Under the pieces are notes generated by a model. The model was not told where the DNA came from and made no database searches. It saw only the letters and a list, made by a program, of their open reading frames with translations. From Pleurodeles waltl (Eukaryota; Chordata; Amphibia; Caudata; Salamandridae), in NCBI RefSeq assembly GCF_031143425.1, contig NC_090450.1, positions 217,073,442-217,137,441 of the forward strand: a DNA stretch of 64,000 nt, read 5' to 3'. The position numbers and the translations under genes are program-made. Positions within the stretch are counted from its first letter, which is position 1. Every line of letters begins with the position of its first letter. This document shows positions 1-12,049 of the stretch, in pieces.

Positions 1-705
1 CTCCACTGCTGCCACAAGACCATCTCCAGGCTCATCTTCCAGCATAAAAGGCACCTGATTTCTCAAGGCTAGGTTGTGCAACATGCAACGATGATCTGGC
101 ACACCTTCTTGGGTGAGTAGTACAGGGATCCACCTACCTGTCAGATGGAGGCACCGGAACCTGGACTTCAGGAGGCCAAGGGTCCTTTCAATAATCCTCC
201 GGGAGGGAGGAGGGGACAAATGTCACATGTGTACCATCAATGGCACCAATGATGTTGGGGATATGTCCCAGGGCATAAAAGTCAGCTTTATCTTTGGCCA
301 AATCCTCCACCTGGGGGAATACGATGTAACTGTCATGTGTTTCAGCAGGGCAGACAACACTCAGGTCAACACGTTGGATAACATTGGCTGAGACATCCCT
401 GATGCCATGGCCACTGTTGCTTAGAAGGAACTACTTGCCAGGAAATGGAGCACTGACAGGACCTGCACTAGAGGGGGGATTCCTGTGGGCTGGCGGATAG
501 CTGACATCAGGTCTGGCTCCTATTCGGCACACAGTTCTTGGATTGTGGCCCGATCAAGTCTGTATGTTATGATAATGTGTCTGTCCTCCATTGTCGCAAG
601 GTCCACCAGGGGTCTGTACACCAGAGGATGTCTCCATCTCATATTCAGCCTCAGTGGTTGAAGCCTATGGAAGAAAACAGTGAGCAGAGGGTCATATTCA
701 CACAT
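1..705 (-). pseudogene. HARBI1-like Harbinger transposase, decayed and internally deleted
   Basis: Read on the minus strand, this encodes pieces of a DDE/D nuclease that would cut at the transposon ends. The N-terminal piece (705-520) ends at an in-frame TAG. Further pieces follow with stops and frame changes between 520 and 260. The motif IIGAIDGTHV, carrying a catalytic Asp, lies near 250-220. It is followed within about ten codons by RRIIERTLGLLKSRF, carrying the catalytic Glu, in another frame near 205-160. In intact relatives these motifs are separated by a long stretch that holds the rest of the core, so most of the catalytic domain has been deleted. The C-terminal part (MLHNLALRNQVPF) is readable to position 1 and continues beyond the window. 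Confidence 0.8.
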
Positions 706-1068
706 CTATTGCACTAATGATGATTTAGTTTCTTTACAGAGCCAGTATGTGAATCCGACAGTCAGTTACTGTGCCAATGTCTGCTGTGACGCAGTTAGGT
801 GCCATGCCTTGTGCCCCCCTGGAATGGCGGCTGCCTGACCTGTGAGGAGGGAGAAGTGGAAATTAGGTAATTCCACTGGCATTGTATGCCATCACGGTTG
901 GCAGTCAGAGACCGCCCCACAACTTCGCATTGGTTATCATTGGGCCCTATGGGTTCCAGAAGCAGACCTGACCGCCATTTTCTATCTGTTCACTCACTTG
1001 CTACCTGACTGTCAACAGGAGAGGACCTACACTGCAAGTGCTGCTGTGACCTGTGTCTGGAAGCGACA

Positions 1069-3626
1069 ATGGCTCATGTGTCTGGGGAAAGGGCCCCTGC
1101 CTTCACTGTAGAGGAGTTGGAGAAACTGGTGGATGGGGTCCTACCGCAGTATACGTTACTCTACGGTTGTCCAGACAAACAGGTGAGTACACTGTGAGCA
1201 TGATGCGTGGGCCTTGAATGTATGGAGTGGTCTGTGTGTAAGCCACATGTGGGGGGCAGAGGGGTCCTGGGCAGAGTGCTGCATGTATGGTGGTCAATGT
1301 ATGTGCGTAAAGAGATGGGAGGGATATGGTGAGCCGTGAGTATGACAGTCTGTACGGTATGACTAATCATTTTTCTGCTGTCTTTTCCCTGCAGGTCAGG
1401 GCCCACCAGAAAAAGGGTTTTTGGCGTGCCATCGCCAAGGAGTTGCGGACCCTTGGGGTCTTTGACAGGCGGAGCACCCACTGCCGCAAAAGGTCAGAGA
1501 ATCTGCGCCACTGGTCAAAGAAGACATCGGAAACCTAGCTGGGTATGGCCTCCCAACAAGGAAGGGGTGCCCATTGCACCATGACCCCCCTGATGTTCCG
1601 CATCCTGGCGGTGGCCTATCCGGAGTAGGATGGGCGCTTGAAGGCATCACAGCAGCCAGGTGGTGAGTACAGATTCGGAATCCTGACTTTGCGCGCGTTA
1701 AGAGTTACCCGGTGGGGGATGTTTGGCTACGGTTGCCCCTAGGCGAGGGTGAACATGGCAGAGTAGGTCCCTTGTTGGGCAGGCTCAGAATCACTTCTAC
1801 CCCAATAGTGTTAATGGGCATCTACTACTGGGCAGGGACCTGTGGGTTTCAGGTGTGCAGATAATGGTGTTAGGCATTGTACCCCATGGGCTGGTGACTA
1901 TCTTAGTGACTGGTAGTGCATGGCCTAGTGCATAGGGCTGCTCCCTGAGTGTTGTGTATGCCAACAGTAGTGGTGTTGCTGGCATTGACCAAGTTTAGCC
2001 TCTGTCTCTCCCCCCTTTTTGTTTTGCGAACCTGTCCTTGTGTGCATTAGCATCATCTGGCAGAGGAGCAGAGGCACGGGTGATGGAGGGAACTGCATGC
2101 CACATGGGCTTGGAGGCCGAATCCACCGAGGGTGAGGGCACCAGTGGGAGGAAGGGCGAGGGGAGCACCATGACAGGGACAGGAGGGGAGCCCAAAGACA
2201 CCTCTGTGCCCACTCCAACAACAGGTACAGCCGTCACCCCCCCCACCAGCACCGCCCTCCCAGCAGCCCCTCAGCGTGTTTCCCGTGCCCGCTCACCCAG
2301 GAGGTTGGGCATCTCCTTCACCCCAGGCACCTCAGGCCCTGATCCAGTTAGCAACGCTGCCCTCAGTGAGGACGCTCTTGACCTCCTGAGATCCCTCACT
2401 GTTGGGAAGTCAACCACAGTGAATGCCATCCAAGGTGTTGAGAGGCATTTGCTACAAACAAATGCATACCTGGAGGGCATTCACTCTGGCATGGTGGCCC
2501 AACAGAGAGCATTTCAGGCTCTGGCCAACTCCCTCATGGCAGCCCTTGTTCCTGTTTCTAGCTTCCCCCCTCCAACTTCCTCTACCCAGACCGAATCCCC
2601 TCAACCCCAGCCTATCCCAAGCACACCTTCAGACCAGCATTCACCCAAATCACCACAAAAAAGTGGCTCAGACAAACACAAGCACCACACTTCATCTCAC
2701 AGGCACTCACACAAGCATCACCCCCATGCAGACATACCAACATCCACTGCCTCCACTGTGTGCCCCTCCTCCTCATCATCCACCTCCCTCCCAGTAGCGT
2801 CTCCACTCACACCTGCATGCACTACATCCTCATCCACTACCTCCATCACCAGCACGCCCATCACAACACACCCCTCACGGGCAGTCACCACCCCCACATC
2901 CATGAACACGTCCCCTGTGTCCTCTCCCAGTGTGTCTGTGACCCCTCCTCCCAATGTACACAAACGCAAGCAGCCACCCACCCAACAGCCATCCACCTCA
3001 CAACAGCATCCAGCCCATGCACCTGCACCCAAACACAGCAGACAGACACCTCCTACAACCACTCCCTCATCCTCCAGTCCCAAACACTCTCCCTCTTCCC
3101 GCCCCAGTGTGTCAACTAAGCTTTTCCTGGCAAACATTGACCTCCTCCCTACCCCTCCCCCCTGTCCTTCATCTCGGGCCAGGGTGTCCAGAACCCAGGC
3201 TAGCACCTCAGCCACCAAGTCGACATCCACTGTGGTACCTGCAACTCACAGAGGCTCAAAGGGGGCACCCGTCAACCCAGCCAGTGTGCCACCAATCCCT
3301 GCAAAGGAAAAAAACATTTGCCACCTGCCAAGGTGAAGAGGGGGACAGCATGCAGCAGAGCCAAGGAGCACAAACCACCCAGAAAGGCCTCCTCAAAAAC
3401 TCCAGCTGCCAGAGCCAAGGTCACACCACCATCTGCTAAGGTGAGGAAGGGGCAGAAAACACCAGGCAAGGCACTTCAGCCGTCAGAGGCTGCAGGTGAA
3501 GGCCTGGTGGCTACCAGCACAACCGTCACCACCGCCACCTGCACCACGGCCAGCACCAACAGCAGCCCTGCCGCTAGCACCACCACCTGCACTGCCACCT
3601 GCACCGCCACCTGCACCCCCCACTAG
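1069..3626 (+). pseudogene. Harbinger Myb/SANT-like accessory protein, three exons, inactivated
   Basis: In Harbinger elements this DNA-binding partner brings the transposase to the nucleus and the transposon ends. The exon model is 1069-1182, 1395-1662 and 2051 onward. The introns start with GTGAGT and end in CAG or TAG, and exon phases join without a shift. Exons 1-2 give a trihelix/Myb-like domain (FTVEELEKLVDGVLPQY, then GFWRAIAKELRTLGV and HCRKRSENLRHW). Exon 3 gives a helical segment (about 2390-2550), a long Ser/Thr/Pro/His-rich tail, then a Lys/Ala/Pro-rich tail. Breaks are TAG at 1536-1538, TAG at 1626-1628, and a frameshift in the A-run near 3309-3315. After that shift the basic tail continues in another frame to 3626. 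The start is the ATG at 1069, which gives phase-0 exon 1. Confidence 0.78.
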
Positions 3627-3650
3627 CACCACTACTGTCAGCAGCAGCAG

Positions 3651-3870
3651 CCATCCGAGGCTGCAGGAGAAGGGCTGGAGCCTCCCTCCACCACTGGCAG
3701 CACCGCCACCTGGACCTCCGCTAGCACTTCCGCAGGCCCCGCCGCATGCACCACCACCTGCACCACTGACAGTAGGACCACTACCAGCAGCAGCCCCAGT
3801 GGACAGCCATCCGAGGCTGCAGGAGAAGGGCTGGAGCCTCCCACCACCATTGGCAGCACCCCCACCAGCA
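3651..3870 (+). repeat. 156-bp-spaced direct repeat in the accessory gene tail
   Basis: The segment starting CCATCCGAGGCTGCAGGAGA at 3651 recurs at 3807, an offset of 156 bp or 52 codons. A weaker copy starts near 3478 (CGTCAGAGGCTGCAGGTGA). The spacing is a multiple of three, so the duplication would have kept the reading frame of the low-complexity tail when it was coding. Confidence 0.7.
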
Positions 3871-4022
3871 TCAGCACTACCAACAGTTTGCAGCCTTAGG
3901 CGCCACAAGTTGGAGTCTAGCTCTGCCTCCATGGACTAGCATGCAACCTGTTCCCTGCAAATCTCGTGCCTCAGACACCCAGGTGAGGGACTGTGAACTG
4001 CCACACCCCAAGTGTTGCATCA

Positions 4023-4590
4023 CTGGGCACAAGGCCCCCTCCAGAACCAATGGAGATATGCATCCACTCACCCTATCCTTGGCTGGATGAAGCACACTGG
4101 GCACAAGGCCCCCTCCAGAACCAGTGGAGAAAGGCATCCACTCACCCTATCCTTGGCAGGATGAAGCACACTGGGCACAAGGCCCCCTCCAGAACCAGTG
4201 AAGATATACATCCTCTCACCCTAACCTTGGCAGGATGTAGGACATTGGGCACAAGGCCCCCTCCAGAACCAGTGGAGATATGTATCCACTCACCCTATCC
4301 TTGGCAGGATAAAGCACACCAGGCAAAAGGCCCCATCCAGAACCAGTGGAGAAAAGCATCCACTCACCCTATCATTGGCAGGATGAAGCACACTGGACAC
4401 AAGGCCCCCTCCAGAACCAGTGGAGAAAGACATCCACTCACCCAATCCTTGGCAGGATGAAGGACACTGGGCACAAGGCCCCCTCCAGAACCAGTGGAGA
4501 AAGGAATCCACTCACCCTATCCTTGGCAGGATGAAGCACACTGGGCACAAAGCCTCCTCCAGGACCAGTAGAAGAAGGCATCCACATGGA
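4023..4590 (+). repeat. 74-bp minisatellite, about 7.7 copies
   Basis: The motif CTGGGCACAAGGCCCCCTCC, or a close variant, recurs at 4023, 4097, 4171, 4245, 4319, 4393, 4467 and 4541, exactly 74 bp apart. Each unit also carries a GAACCAGTGGAGA block and CACTCACCCTATCCTTGGCA. The array lies inside the Harbinger element, downstream of the accessory gene. Its many short reading frames are by-products of the repeat. Confidence 0.95.
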
Positions 4591-4950
4591 AGACTGTGGC
4601 TTTGCACTCCCCTGGACCAAGCAGTGGGCAAACCACCCACTTACGAGACTTGAGAGACTGTGGCCTTGCACTCATCAGGACCAAGCAGTGGGCAAACCTC
4701 CCACTTGAGAGACTGTGGCCTTGCACTCCCCAGGACCAAGCAGTGGGCAAACCACCCACTTGAGAGACTTGTGAGTCTGTGGCCTTGCACTCCCCAGGAC
4801 CAAGCAGTGGGCAAACCACCCACTTGAGAGACTTGTGAGACTGTGGCCTTGCAGTCCCCAGGACCAAGCAGTGGGCAAACCACACACTTGAGAGACTTGT
4901 GAGACTGTTGGTTTGCACTCCCCAGGACCAAGCAGTGCATGGAGCCCCCT
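4591..4950 (+). repeat. 64-bp minisatellite, about 5.6 copies
   Basis: Units beginning AGACTGTGGCCTTGCACTCC start at 4591, 4655, 4710, 4774, 4838 and 4902. The period is 64 bp, except one 55-bp unit that lost nine bases. The array abuts the 74-bp minisatellite directly, so two unrelated tandem repeats sit end to end within the transposon. Confidence 0.93.
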
Positions 4951-5761
4951 TGAGGAGCAGTGGCGTTATTCCATCTTCCGGATGAGGTGCCCCCCCTTCC
5001 ACATCCCACTGAAGTGCCTGTGTGTTTTCAATCTGATGCCCCTGCAGTGCTCTCTCCGTATTGAGGCAGGAGTAAAGTGTGGGCTTGGTCCATTATTTTT
5101 GGCCCAGTAGCCCACGGACATTTTGAATGGACAATGTACTGTCTTATGTACATATTGTATATTTTTGTATATACTGTTTTTCTATTTATTACGTATATCT
5201 GCCTATTTCTAAAATATCACTGTTTAAATCAATTACTTTTGTCCTTTTGTTCTTTCAGGAGGTTACGGGGTATACATGTAATGTTTCTGCATGTGTTTGT
5301 GTATATGGTGTTGTGGGTGAGGGTGGGGGTGTTGCATGTTGCCTGTGTGTGTCACTCTCTTTTTACTCTCCCCTCCCCTGTCTACTAGGTGCAGTACTCA
5401 CCGTGGTCGTCGCCGCTGCCTTTCGTATTCCTGGTAGATGAGGAGGTAGACCAGCATGGGCAGGACCTGCAGCTCGAGCTCCATGACGTCCTGGTTCTTC
5501 CTTGAGTGTCGAGAGGTGAGTGGTTTCCCTTCCAAGTCCTGTTTCCGTCGTGCTTTTGATGACGTTGGTACTGCTCCACAAAGCTGGCGGATGGACGTGT
5601 TGTGATGGGGTGGGCGGTACATTGGCTTCTGCCTGTCTGTTGGCGGTTACCACGTGGTGTTTGTTGCTACCACCGTGGCGGTTGGAGTGTTAAAGTGGCT
5701 GGCTGTGTTGGCAGTTTCCACTGTGGTTGTGATCCCATTTTTTTTACTGCCGGCCTGTTTG

Positions 5762-5813
5762 CGGTATTACTGCCGCTTTAACACACACCGCCAGGGTTGT
5801 AATGAGGGCCTTA
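5762..5813 (+). repeat. Right terminal repeat of the Harbinger element plus TTA target site
   Basis: The last 50 bases hold a near-palindrome (GCGGTATTACTGCCGC) and then CGCCAGGGTTGTAATGAGGGCC, ending at 5810. TTA follows at 5811-5813. The upstream 5580-5760 is rich in GGCGGT/ACCGCC words, like the subterminal binding sites of Harbinger transposons. Confidence 0.75.
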
Positions 5814-6682
5814 ATACATTAATAAACCTATTGCACACCTTAAATTCAAACCAAATATGCAAAGCAAACTATGTATCTTCAAGCATTATTCATGTTATGT
5901 AAAAAGCAATTTTAACCATACATTTATTTTTCTAAAAACGTAATCCATTATGAAATTCATTTATTTCAATGTAAGTGGGTTTAATTCATATTCATATAAT
6001 AATCATAATACATTTTAGTTCTACAGTTTTACTTGAAAATTATACTTTCAGGTTAACATTTATGAATAATTCACTCAAAATATAAATGCATGTCTTCATG
6101 TTAAACTTGATGTCAATATTATGATTGGAAGGCACAAGCGTCCACCACAATTTAAACATGCACATTTTCATTTCTATGTTATTGTTCTCATTTAGGCCTT
6201 AAAAACTACAGATTTATTAGCTGCCATATGCTACTCTATGCCACTAATTTATTAACAAAACCTGATCTCTCTCAGGGATATAAAATACATTTAGGCAGGT
6301 CCTAGTTATATAATTTAACTGGAATACAATAATATCTATGTTATGTATAGCTGCACTTCCAAACTTGCTGGAAATAATATCTTGTGCCAATGATGCTAGC
6401 ATGTTTTCAACACCTAATTTCTTCACCCATTTGGGAGCGTTGTTACATAAACAGTGGTCCAGATGAGCAACAAACACCCCATGACTCAGTGTTGCAGATC
6501 TCTTCACATTCACCTGTAATTTTGTGTATGAAGAAGAGATGGTGAAGAAACCTGAAACAGCCGTCCAGCTCACCAAGCCAAGTCAGACCTGAAAATAGTT
6601 AAAAACATACTGATGAAATGTATTTTAAATTGTTTGAAGCTTAGAAAAGCTAATACACTTTTGGAAAATGGTAGACCCACTG
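5814..6682. other. AT-rich spacer with no recognisable gene
   Basis: This stretch separates the Harbinger element from the first LTR-like repeat. The longest minus-strand reading frame (6576-6244, 110 codons) has no motif I recognise and no supporting context, so I do not call it a gene. Confidence 0.6.
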
Positions 6683-8946
6683 TGTTAGACATGGCATCCT
6701 TGGTGTAGTCTCCCCTAACTTTTTGCCTCCACTTACTAGGTTGGTGCTGTGTGCTGGACTCTGTTTTTGCTGTTTTTTTGCTCTGGGCACTTTTCCACTT
6801 CTGACTAGTGCTAAAGTGCAAGTGCTCCCTAGGTGAAACTGTATGTGTAACTGGCTTTTTCATAATTGGCAAATTTGATTTACTAGTAAGTCCCTAATAA
6901 TGTACACTAGAGGTGCCTAGGATATGTAAATCAAATGCTACTAGTGGGCCTGCAGCACTGACTGTGCCACCCACAAGAGTAGCCCTGCCACTGCAGTGGC
7001 TCAGACCTGCCACTTTAGTGTTTGTGTGTGCAGTGTTTAAACTGCCAATTTGACTTGGCAAGTGTACCCACTTGCCAAGCCCAAACCTTATCTTTATACA
7101 TATGTAAGGCACCCCTAAGGTAGGGTGCAGTATATGTTAAAGGTAAGACATGTATTGATGTGGTGTACATGACCTGACAGTGAAATACTGCCAAATTCGA
7201 TTTTTCACTGTTGCAAGGCCCATCTCACTCATAGGTTAACATGGGGGCTGCCTTAAAATATCCTTAAAGTACAATTTCCCTTTGAGATCAGATAGAAATA
7301 TGAAGTTTGGGGTCTCTGAACTCACAATTTCAAAATACATCTGTTAGTGAAAGTGGTTTTTAGATTGCTAGTTTCAAAATGCCACTTTTAGAAAGTAGCA
7401 ATTGTTTTGCTTAGTCCATTTTGTGACTCTGCCTGTTGATGGATTCCTTATCCGGGTCAGGGCTGTTTGTGCATCTCCAATAGACAGTGACACAAAGGGC
7501 TCTGGAGTGTAACCTACATATCCTGAAGGGCCATCTGGGCTTAGTTGGAGGAAGGAGTGGTTATTTACACCCGAAAGGGCTGTGCCTGCCCTCACACAAA
7601 GCTGCCTCCAACCCCTCTGGTGTGTGTCTGGAGCCAAGCCTAGTCAAGGTAGGATTCTGTAAACAACAGCGACTTTTCTTTGAAGTTGGGCAACTTCAAA
7701 GGAAGAAAGGGGTATAAGTATTTGACCCAAAACCCCAGACTTCAGGTTACTTCAAGGACTCAAGAGGAATCTCTGCCAGTAGTAGAGCTGAAGAGCTGAT
7801 GAGAAGTGCTGTCCTTGCCAGTGACTGTGCTTTGTTGGGCTATCCTGCAGTTGCTGCTTCTGCCTGTGAAAAGGAACAAAGACTCAAATTAGTTTTTTCC
7901 AAATTTGGTATTTCCAAGGGCTTGGACTGAGCTTGTCTCCTGTTTTTGAAGCCTCAGGGACAGCAAAGCAAAGGCTTCACCAACCAGTCTCTGAGCCTGC
8001 ATGCTGTAGACTCTAGCTTGCAAGAGGGTGCCATTCCAGGTCCTGGGCCCCTGGAAGTGAAGTTCTGATGAAATCCTCTGTAACGATGCCGGACAAATCT
8101 GTGCCACTTCGCTAAGGACGCCACTGCATGAAGCCATGAGGCCACCTACACCTGGATCCGTGGATCACACTGAGGTGCGTCGACCCCACCGTCAATGTAG
8201 GCCCAACGTCACTGCAGCCGCTGATGTCCGCACAATCTAGTGAGCTGGAGTGTCTTAAACCCAACGTTTGTAACACCCGACTCCGTTGCAGCTCTTGTGA
8301 CCCTGTGACATGATCGTGACATTGCCTCGCAGCATCTTGACTTTGCTGGAGGTGCCCAGGGACTGACTCCTCACAACCAATGCCGCCTCACCTCCACTGC
8401 TCTGCAGCAAGGGCCCAACGCCTCTTTGTGGCCTGAACCGATGCCGCATCAGATCCAGCAACGTCTACCTCCCAGACTCCAGGCACTTTTTCTAAGGTAC
8501 TGTACCTAGGGGTATGTGTGACTCCGTAGTCAGCGCCAGTGGTGTTGCATTGAGGGGAACGACTCCGTCATGATGCTGCCTTAACATCAGATTGTAACAT
8601 TTGTGCCTCTAAGCACTATTTTCTGTTTTTGATTGCAAAAGTCACATTTTTTTATAGTGTATTGTGGAGTTTTATCATGTTTGGTCCTGTCTTATTTAGA
8701 TAAATATGTACCATTTTTCTAAAGTAGTGTGGTGTCCATTTTGTAGTGCTTTCACTGTATTACTGTGTGTGTTGGTACAAATACTTTACACATTGCCTCT
8801 GGGTTAAGCGTTTCTGCTCGTGCCAAGCTACCAAGAAGGTGAGTGGGGGTTAACTGGGTGTGTGTCCCCTTTACCCTGACTAGAGTAAAGGTCCTTGCTT
8901 GGACAGGGGGCAACCTGACTGCCAACCAAAGACCCCATTTCTAACA
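6683..8946 (+). mobile_element. Solo-LTR-like repeat (TGTTAGA...TCTAACA), copy 1
   Basis: The 2264-bp unit starts TGTTAGACATGG and ends CCATTTCTAACA, so its ends are inverted copies of each other (one mismatch in 12) and show the TG...CA form of LTRs. The flanks are CACTG (6678-6682) and TACTG (8947-8951), a 5-bp target duplication with one transition. I see no retroelement coding inside. The ends and parts of the interior recur at 25686-27813 and 30189-51067 in the same orientation. A solo LTR of a gypsy-type element is the simplest reading; a large non-autonomous retroelement is the alternative. Confidence 0.7.
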
Positions 8947-10590
8947 TACTGCCACCAATTCCATTATTACTACTCAGAGTGTACAATACTTGTCACTGAA
9001 AATTGCAGGCATAAATTGATTGGGGGTGTAAGAAGGCAAGCGTGGTAAATTAAATTCTCAAGAGTTATCCTAAAATGCTCTTTTGAAATTAATGGAAAAC
9101 ACTTGTTAGATTTTTTTTAAGAATTTGAGTGACCAGAATTAAACCAGACGCATACACTGAGCTCTAGGAAAGGTAACAACAACAAAATCCCAAAAAATGA
9201 GTTTATGACCACCAATATCTTCTTCATCTTCCCCATTGCGGCCTAATAATAGTAATCAAAATAAGGCACTGTCTTCTTAGCAAGTTTCAAAGTATTTGGA
9301 AGCATAACCCTTTTACTACTACATATCTACAGTGAACCAGATCTTCCTTCTAATGCTTCTGTACAGCACTCTCACTCCTAAGGGACAACTTGCATCTATT
9401 TCATCCTGGCTTTTCTGGCTTGGCAAATATCTCAACAATTCGTTCTCTCCTGAGTTTCAAGTTGAAAGGCTGAAGGTCAAACATCCTGAGTGCAAATAGC
9501 GTGATGGGTATCTCATAAACTGGCTCTTTTTAAAATAATGTAAACTGTAATTCTTTTTTTACACAGGGCAAAGTCTGGGAGATTTAGTTAGATTTGATGA
9601 ATGGAGTACTCTGTCAAAATGTGATGGATATTCCATATACCGTATCACAAGTGCCATAGGCTATGACATACCTGCAATAGAGTGGAAAGGACGTCTACCA
9701 TAATTGTGATGGTGTATCCCATCCGCCAAACTCTAAATAAATGTCTAGTGTTGTTATCCCTTACAGACAGAATTCTTCTAATTAGTCTTGAGACTTCCAC
9801 AGTTGCCAGCTCTTACTGTCACTATGTGACCTCCTTGTCAAAGATCATGCCTTTTTACTCTCCATGTGATGAAGTGGCAGGCAATTTTTTCTTCTAAATT
9901 GCTACAGTTGAAAAATATTAAATCTGATCACTGGGATGTCCCTTTCAGGTTCAGTGGATTTTTCTGTGACATAGCATCATTGCTGTTTCTTCTCTATGAG
10001 TGACGGACAAAGACAGAGAGGAGCATGGAATTTAGCTACTCAAATCTGCCTCACTGGAGGATCCTTATCTTGTCCCGATTGAACATAATTTCAGCTTGAC
10101 GGCAGCAACTAGGTTCACTGGATTCTTAATATGTCTGTCTCCTCCGGCCTGATGTTTGTAAAATGGGTATTAAATGCCTTTGGTTAATAAAACTGTTCTT
10201 GATCCCAATGATTGAAGAATTTCTGACTACTTACCTTGTTTCCCACCCGAGCCAAATTGATCGAAAAACATCCAGCGAAAAAATTGTCTGCCTACCTGAA
10301 GTCTCAATATCTTCCATATGCCTTCCAGGTTGTCTTTCAGGGAGACCAATGAATGGAATCAATGCAGGTAGCAACTAAGAGATGACCTTTGAGTTTGATG
10401 ACACAGGGATGAGACAGATGGCTTGCAACTGTTGGACCATTTTGTGGAATTCAATATGATTTATTAGTCCTTCTTTGTTTTCCACCTCACCTATGTTGGT
10501 TTAGAGGACTCGAATGGTTCTCTTCTTTTCTAAAAAATCACACAAGTCTCTTTCTTTCCACCCTTTTTGCTCTTCCAAAATGGTATCGCT

Positions 10591-10634
10591 AGTCGTTTTA
10601 ATATTTATCTCAAGTCGTTTTAATATTTATCTCA
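10591..10634 (+). repeat. Perfect 22-bp tandem duplication
   Basis: The unit AGTCGTTTTAATATTTATCT plus CA occurs twice in succession at 10591-10612 and 10613-10634 without a mismatch, which indicates a recent local slippage or duplication. Confidence 0.95.
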
Positions 10635-12049
10635 AGTCTCTTAGAGATCTAATAATTATTTTGGGATTCATTCTCTTTCTTATGTTACTGACATACAGCT
10701 TGTGCTCAAATTTGATCAAACCTCATCATTTGAAAGCTGAATGATCTAAATCTTTCCTAAAGTGAGTGGGTATAAAACAGAGATCATTCTGATAGGGGAT
10801 GATGACTTCAGCAGGACTTTCAAAAGATTCTTCTGATAGGGGAAAATTATGTCTGCTGATCCTTCTACCTGTGGCCTTCTGAGCTGGGACCACTTTCCTC
10901 ACTGGTTTCTGTCATCTAAATGTTTATATGTCTACTTCATCAGGTTCACCCAAATTAATATGGAAGTGTGAGGCATCCTATTTGGAATACTGTGATTCAA
11001 TTTACTGTGTCCTTGAGGAGTACTGTATTTCCAAACGTCAATGTTTCCTGAAGATGGCAGTGAGCGACAACAGTTGCTTGTGTAGGTGTGATCACCTGTC
11101 CTCGGCTCATTGCTGCCTTCACTAGCTTACGGTAAAGTAAATGATATAGTTCAAAGTACAATGTTTTACTTAACAAACTTTCTACTGAAAGCTTTCCATC
11201 TCCTTTTCTTTCTGAGAATTGGGTCCATTAGGGTGAAGCAAGATTACTGTGGTTCCTTTCTCTCTTCTTGTTGCTTTCCCATCACCTCAACCATCCATTT
11301 AGTGACAGGGGAGACGTCTGTGTGCTGGGGTCAAGCTTTGGATTTCATCACCTCTTGAGATATGTTATCTTTAGAATTCTAGGCAGTTTAAGCAGTTTTT
11401 ACAGATCCACCTATTTTGTTTAATAGCTTTTTACTATGTTGCTTCTCTTCTCTGCATCCTAGATTTCTATTGTCAAGGTGCCTTTTCAATGAAAGTGTAC
11501 TCGATAAATAAATGTTTAAAAAAACACATGTGGATAAGGTAAAGGTTCTCCTTCCTTTGTCTCAAAAGTTAGACTTTACTTGATATAGAGTTGAAAAAGA
11601 ACAAAAGTATATTTACATTCTTCTAAAACAACAGGATTACAAAGTCAATATAAATAGGAAATATTATGCAATAGTGGGCAGCCTTGTATTTTCCTCCTGT
11701 GATCTAGTATTTAGGAAAAATACTAACTTTTAAATATCAAGTTACAGAAATATCGGAAAAAAATATCATGATCCAAAAATATTGTGATGCATAAATACAG
11801 TACAATTGTCAAAAATATCGATTTTTTAGGTGAGTAATATCATTGCCAAGAATATTGTTTTTGTTGATATCGTTTTCAATAACATAGTTGTAAAAATATT
11901 GTTTTTTAAATCTCTTTATATGTTTTGGATCATGTAATATTTTTAAGTGTTATTGTTTGTATTTTTGTTAATAATACTTTAACCATAGTTTGAAATTTTA
12001 AGTGATCTATAATTTTTAATTTATTTTCTAAATGATTGTGTTGTGTAGG

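Larger units (their letters stand above)
1..5810 (+). mobile_element. PIF/Harbinger DNA transposon, left end outside the window
   Basis: The block holds the two genes typical of PIF/Harbinger elements. A DDE transposase relic runs leftwards from about 705, and a Myb/SANT-like accessory gene runs rightwards from 1069. They are head to head with about 360 bases between them. The right end reads inward as GGCCCTCATTACAACCCTGG and is followed directly by TTA at 5811-5813, the 3-bp target type usual for this superfamily. The left terminus is not in the window, so the matching target copy cannot be checked. Two minisatellites fill 4023-4950. Both genes are broken, so this copy is not autonomous. 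Orientation is given by the accessory gene. Confidence 0.85.

Noticed and set aside
2718..3932. Long minus-strand frames opposite the accessory gene tail (170 and 149 codons, Gly/Ala/Val-rich)
   Set aside because: They are antisense shadows of the Ser/Thr/Pro-rich and CAC-rich coding tail.
4023..4950. Repeat-spacer arrays resembling CRISPR
   Set aside because: The units are fully tandem without unique spacers, and the DNA is eukaryotic.
6244..6576. 110-codon minus-strand reading frame
   Set aside because: No domain, no splice or promoter context and no similarity I recognise.
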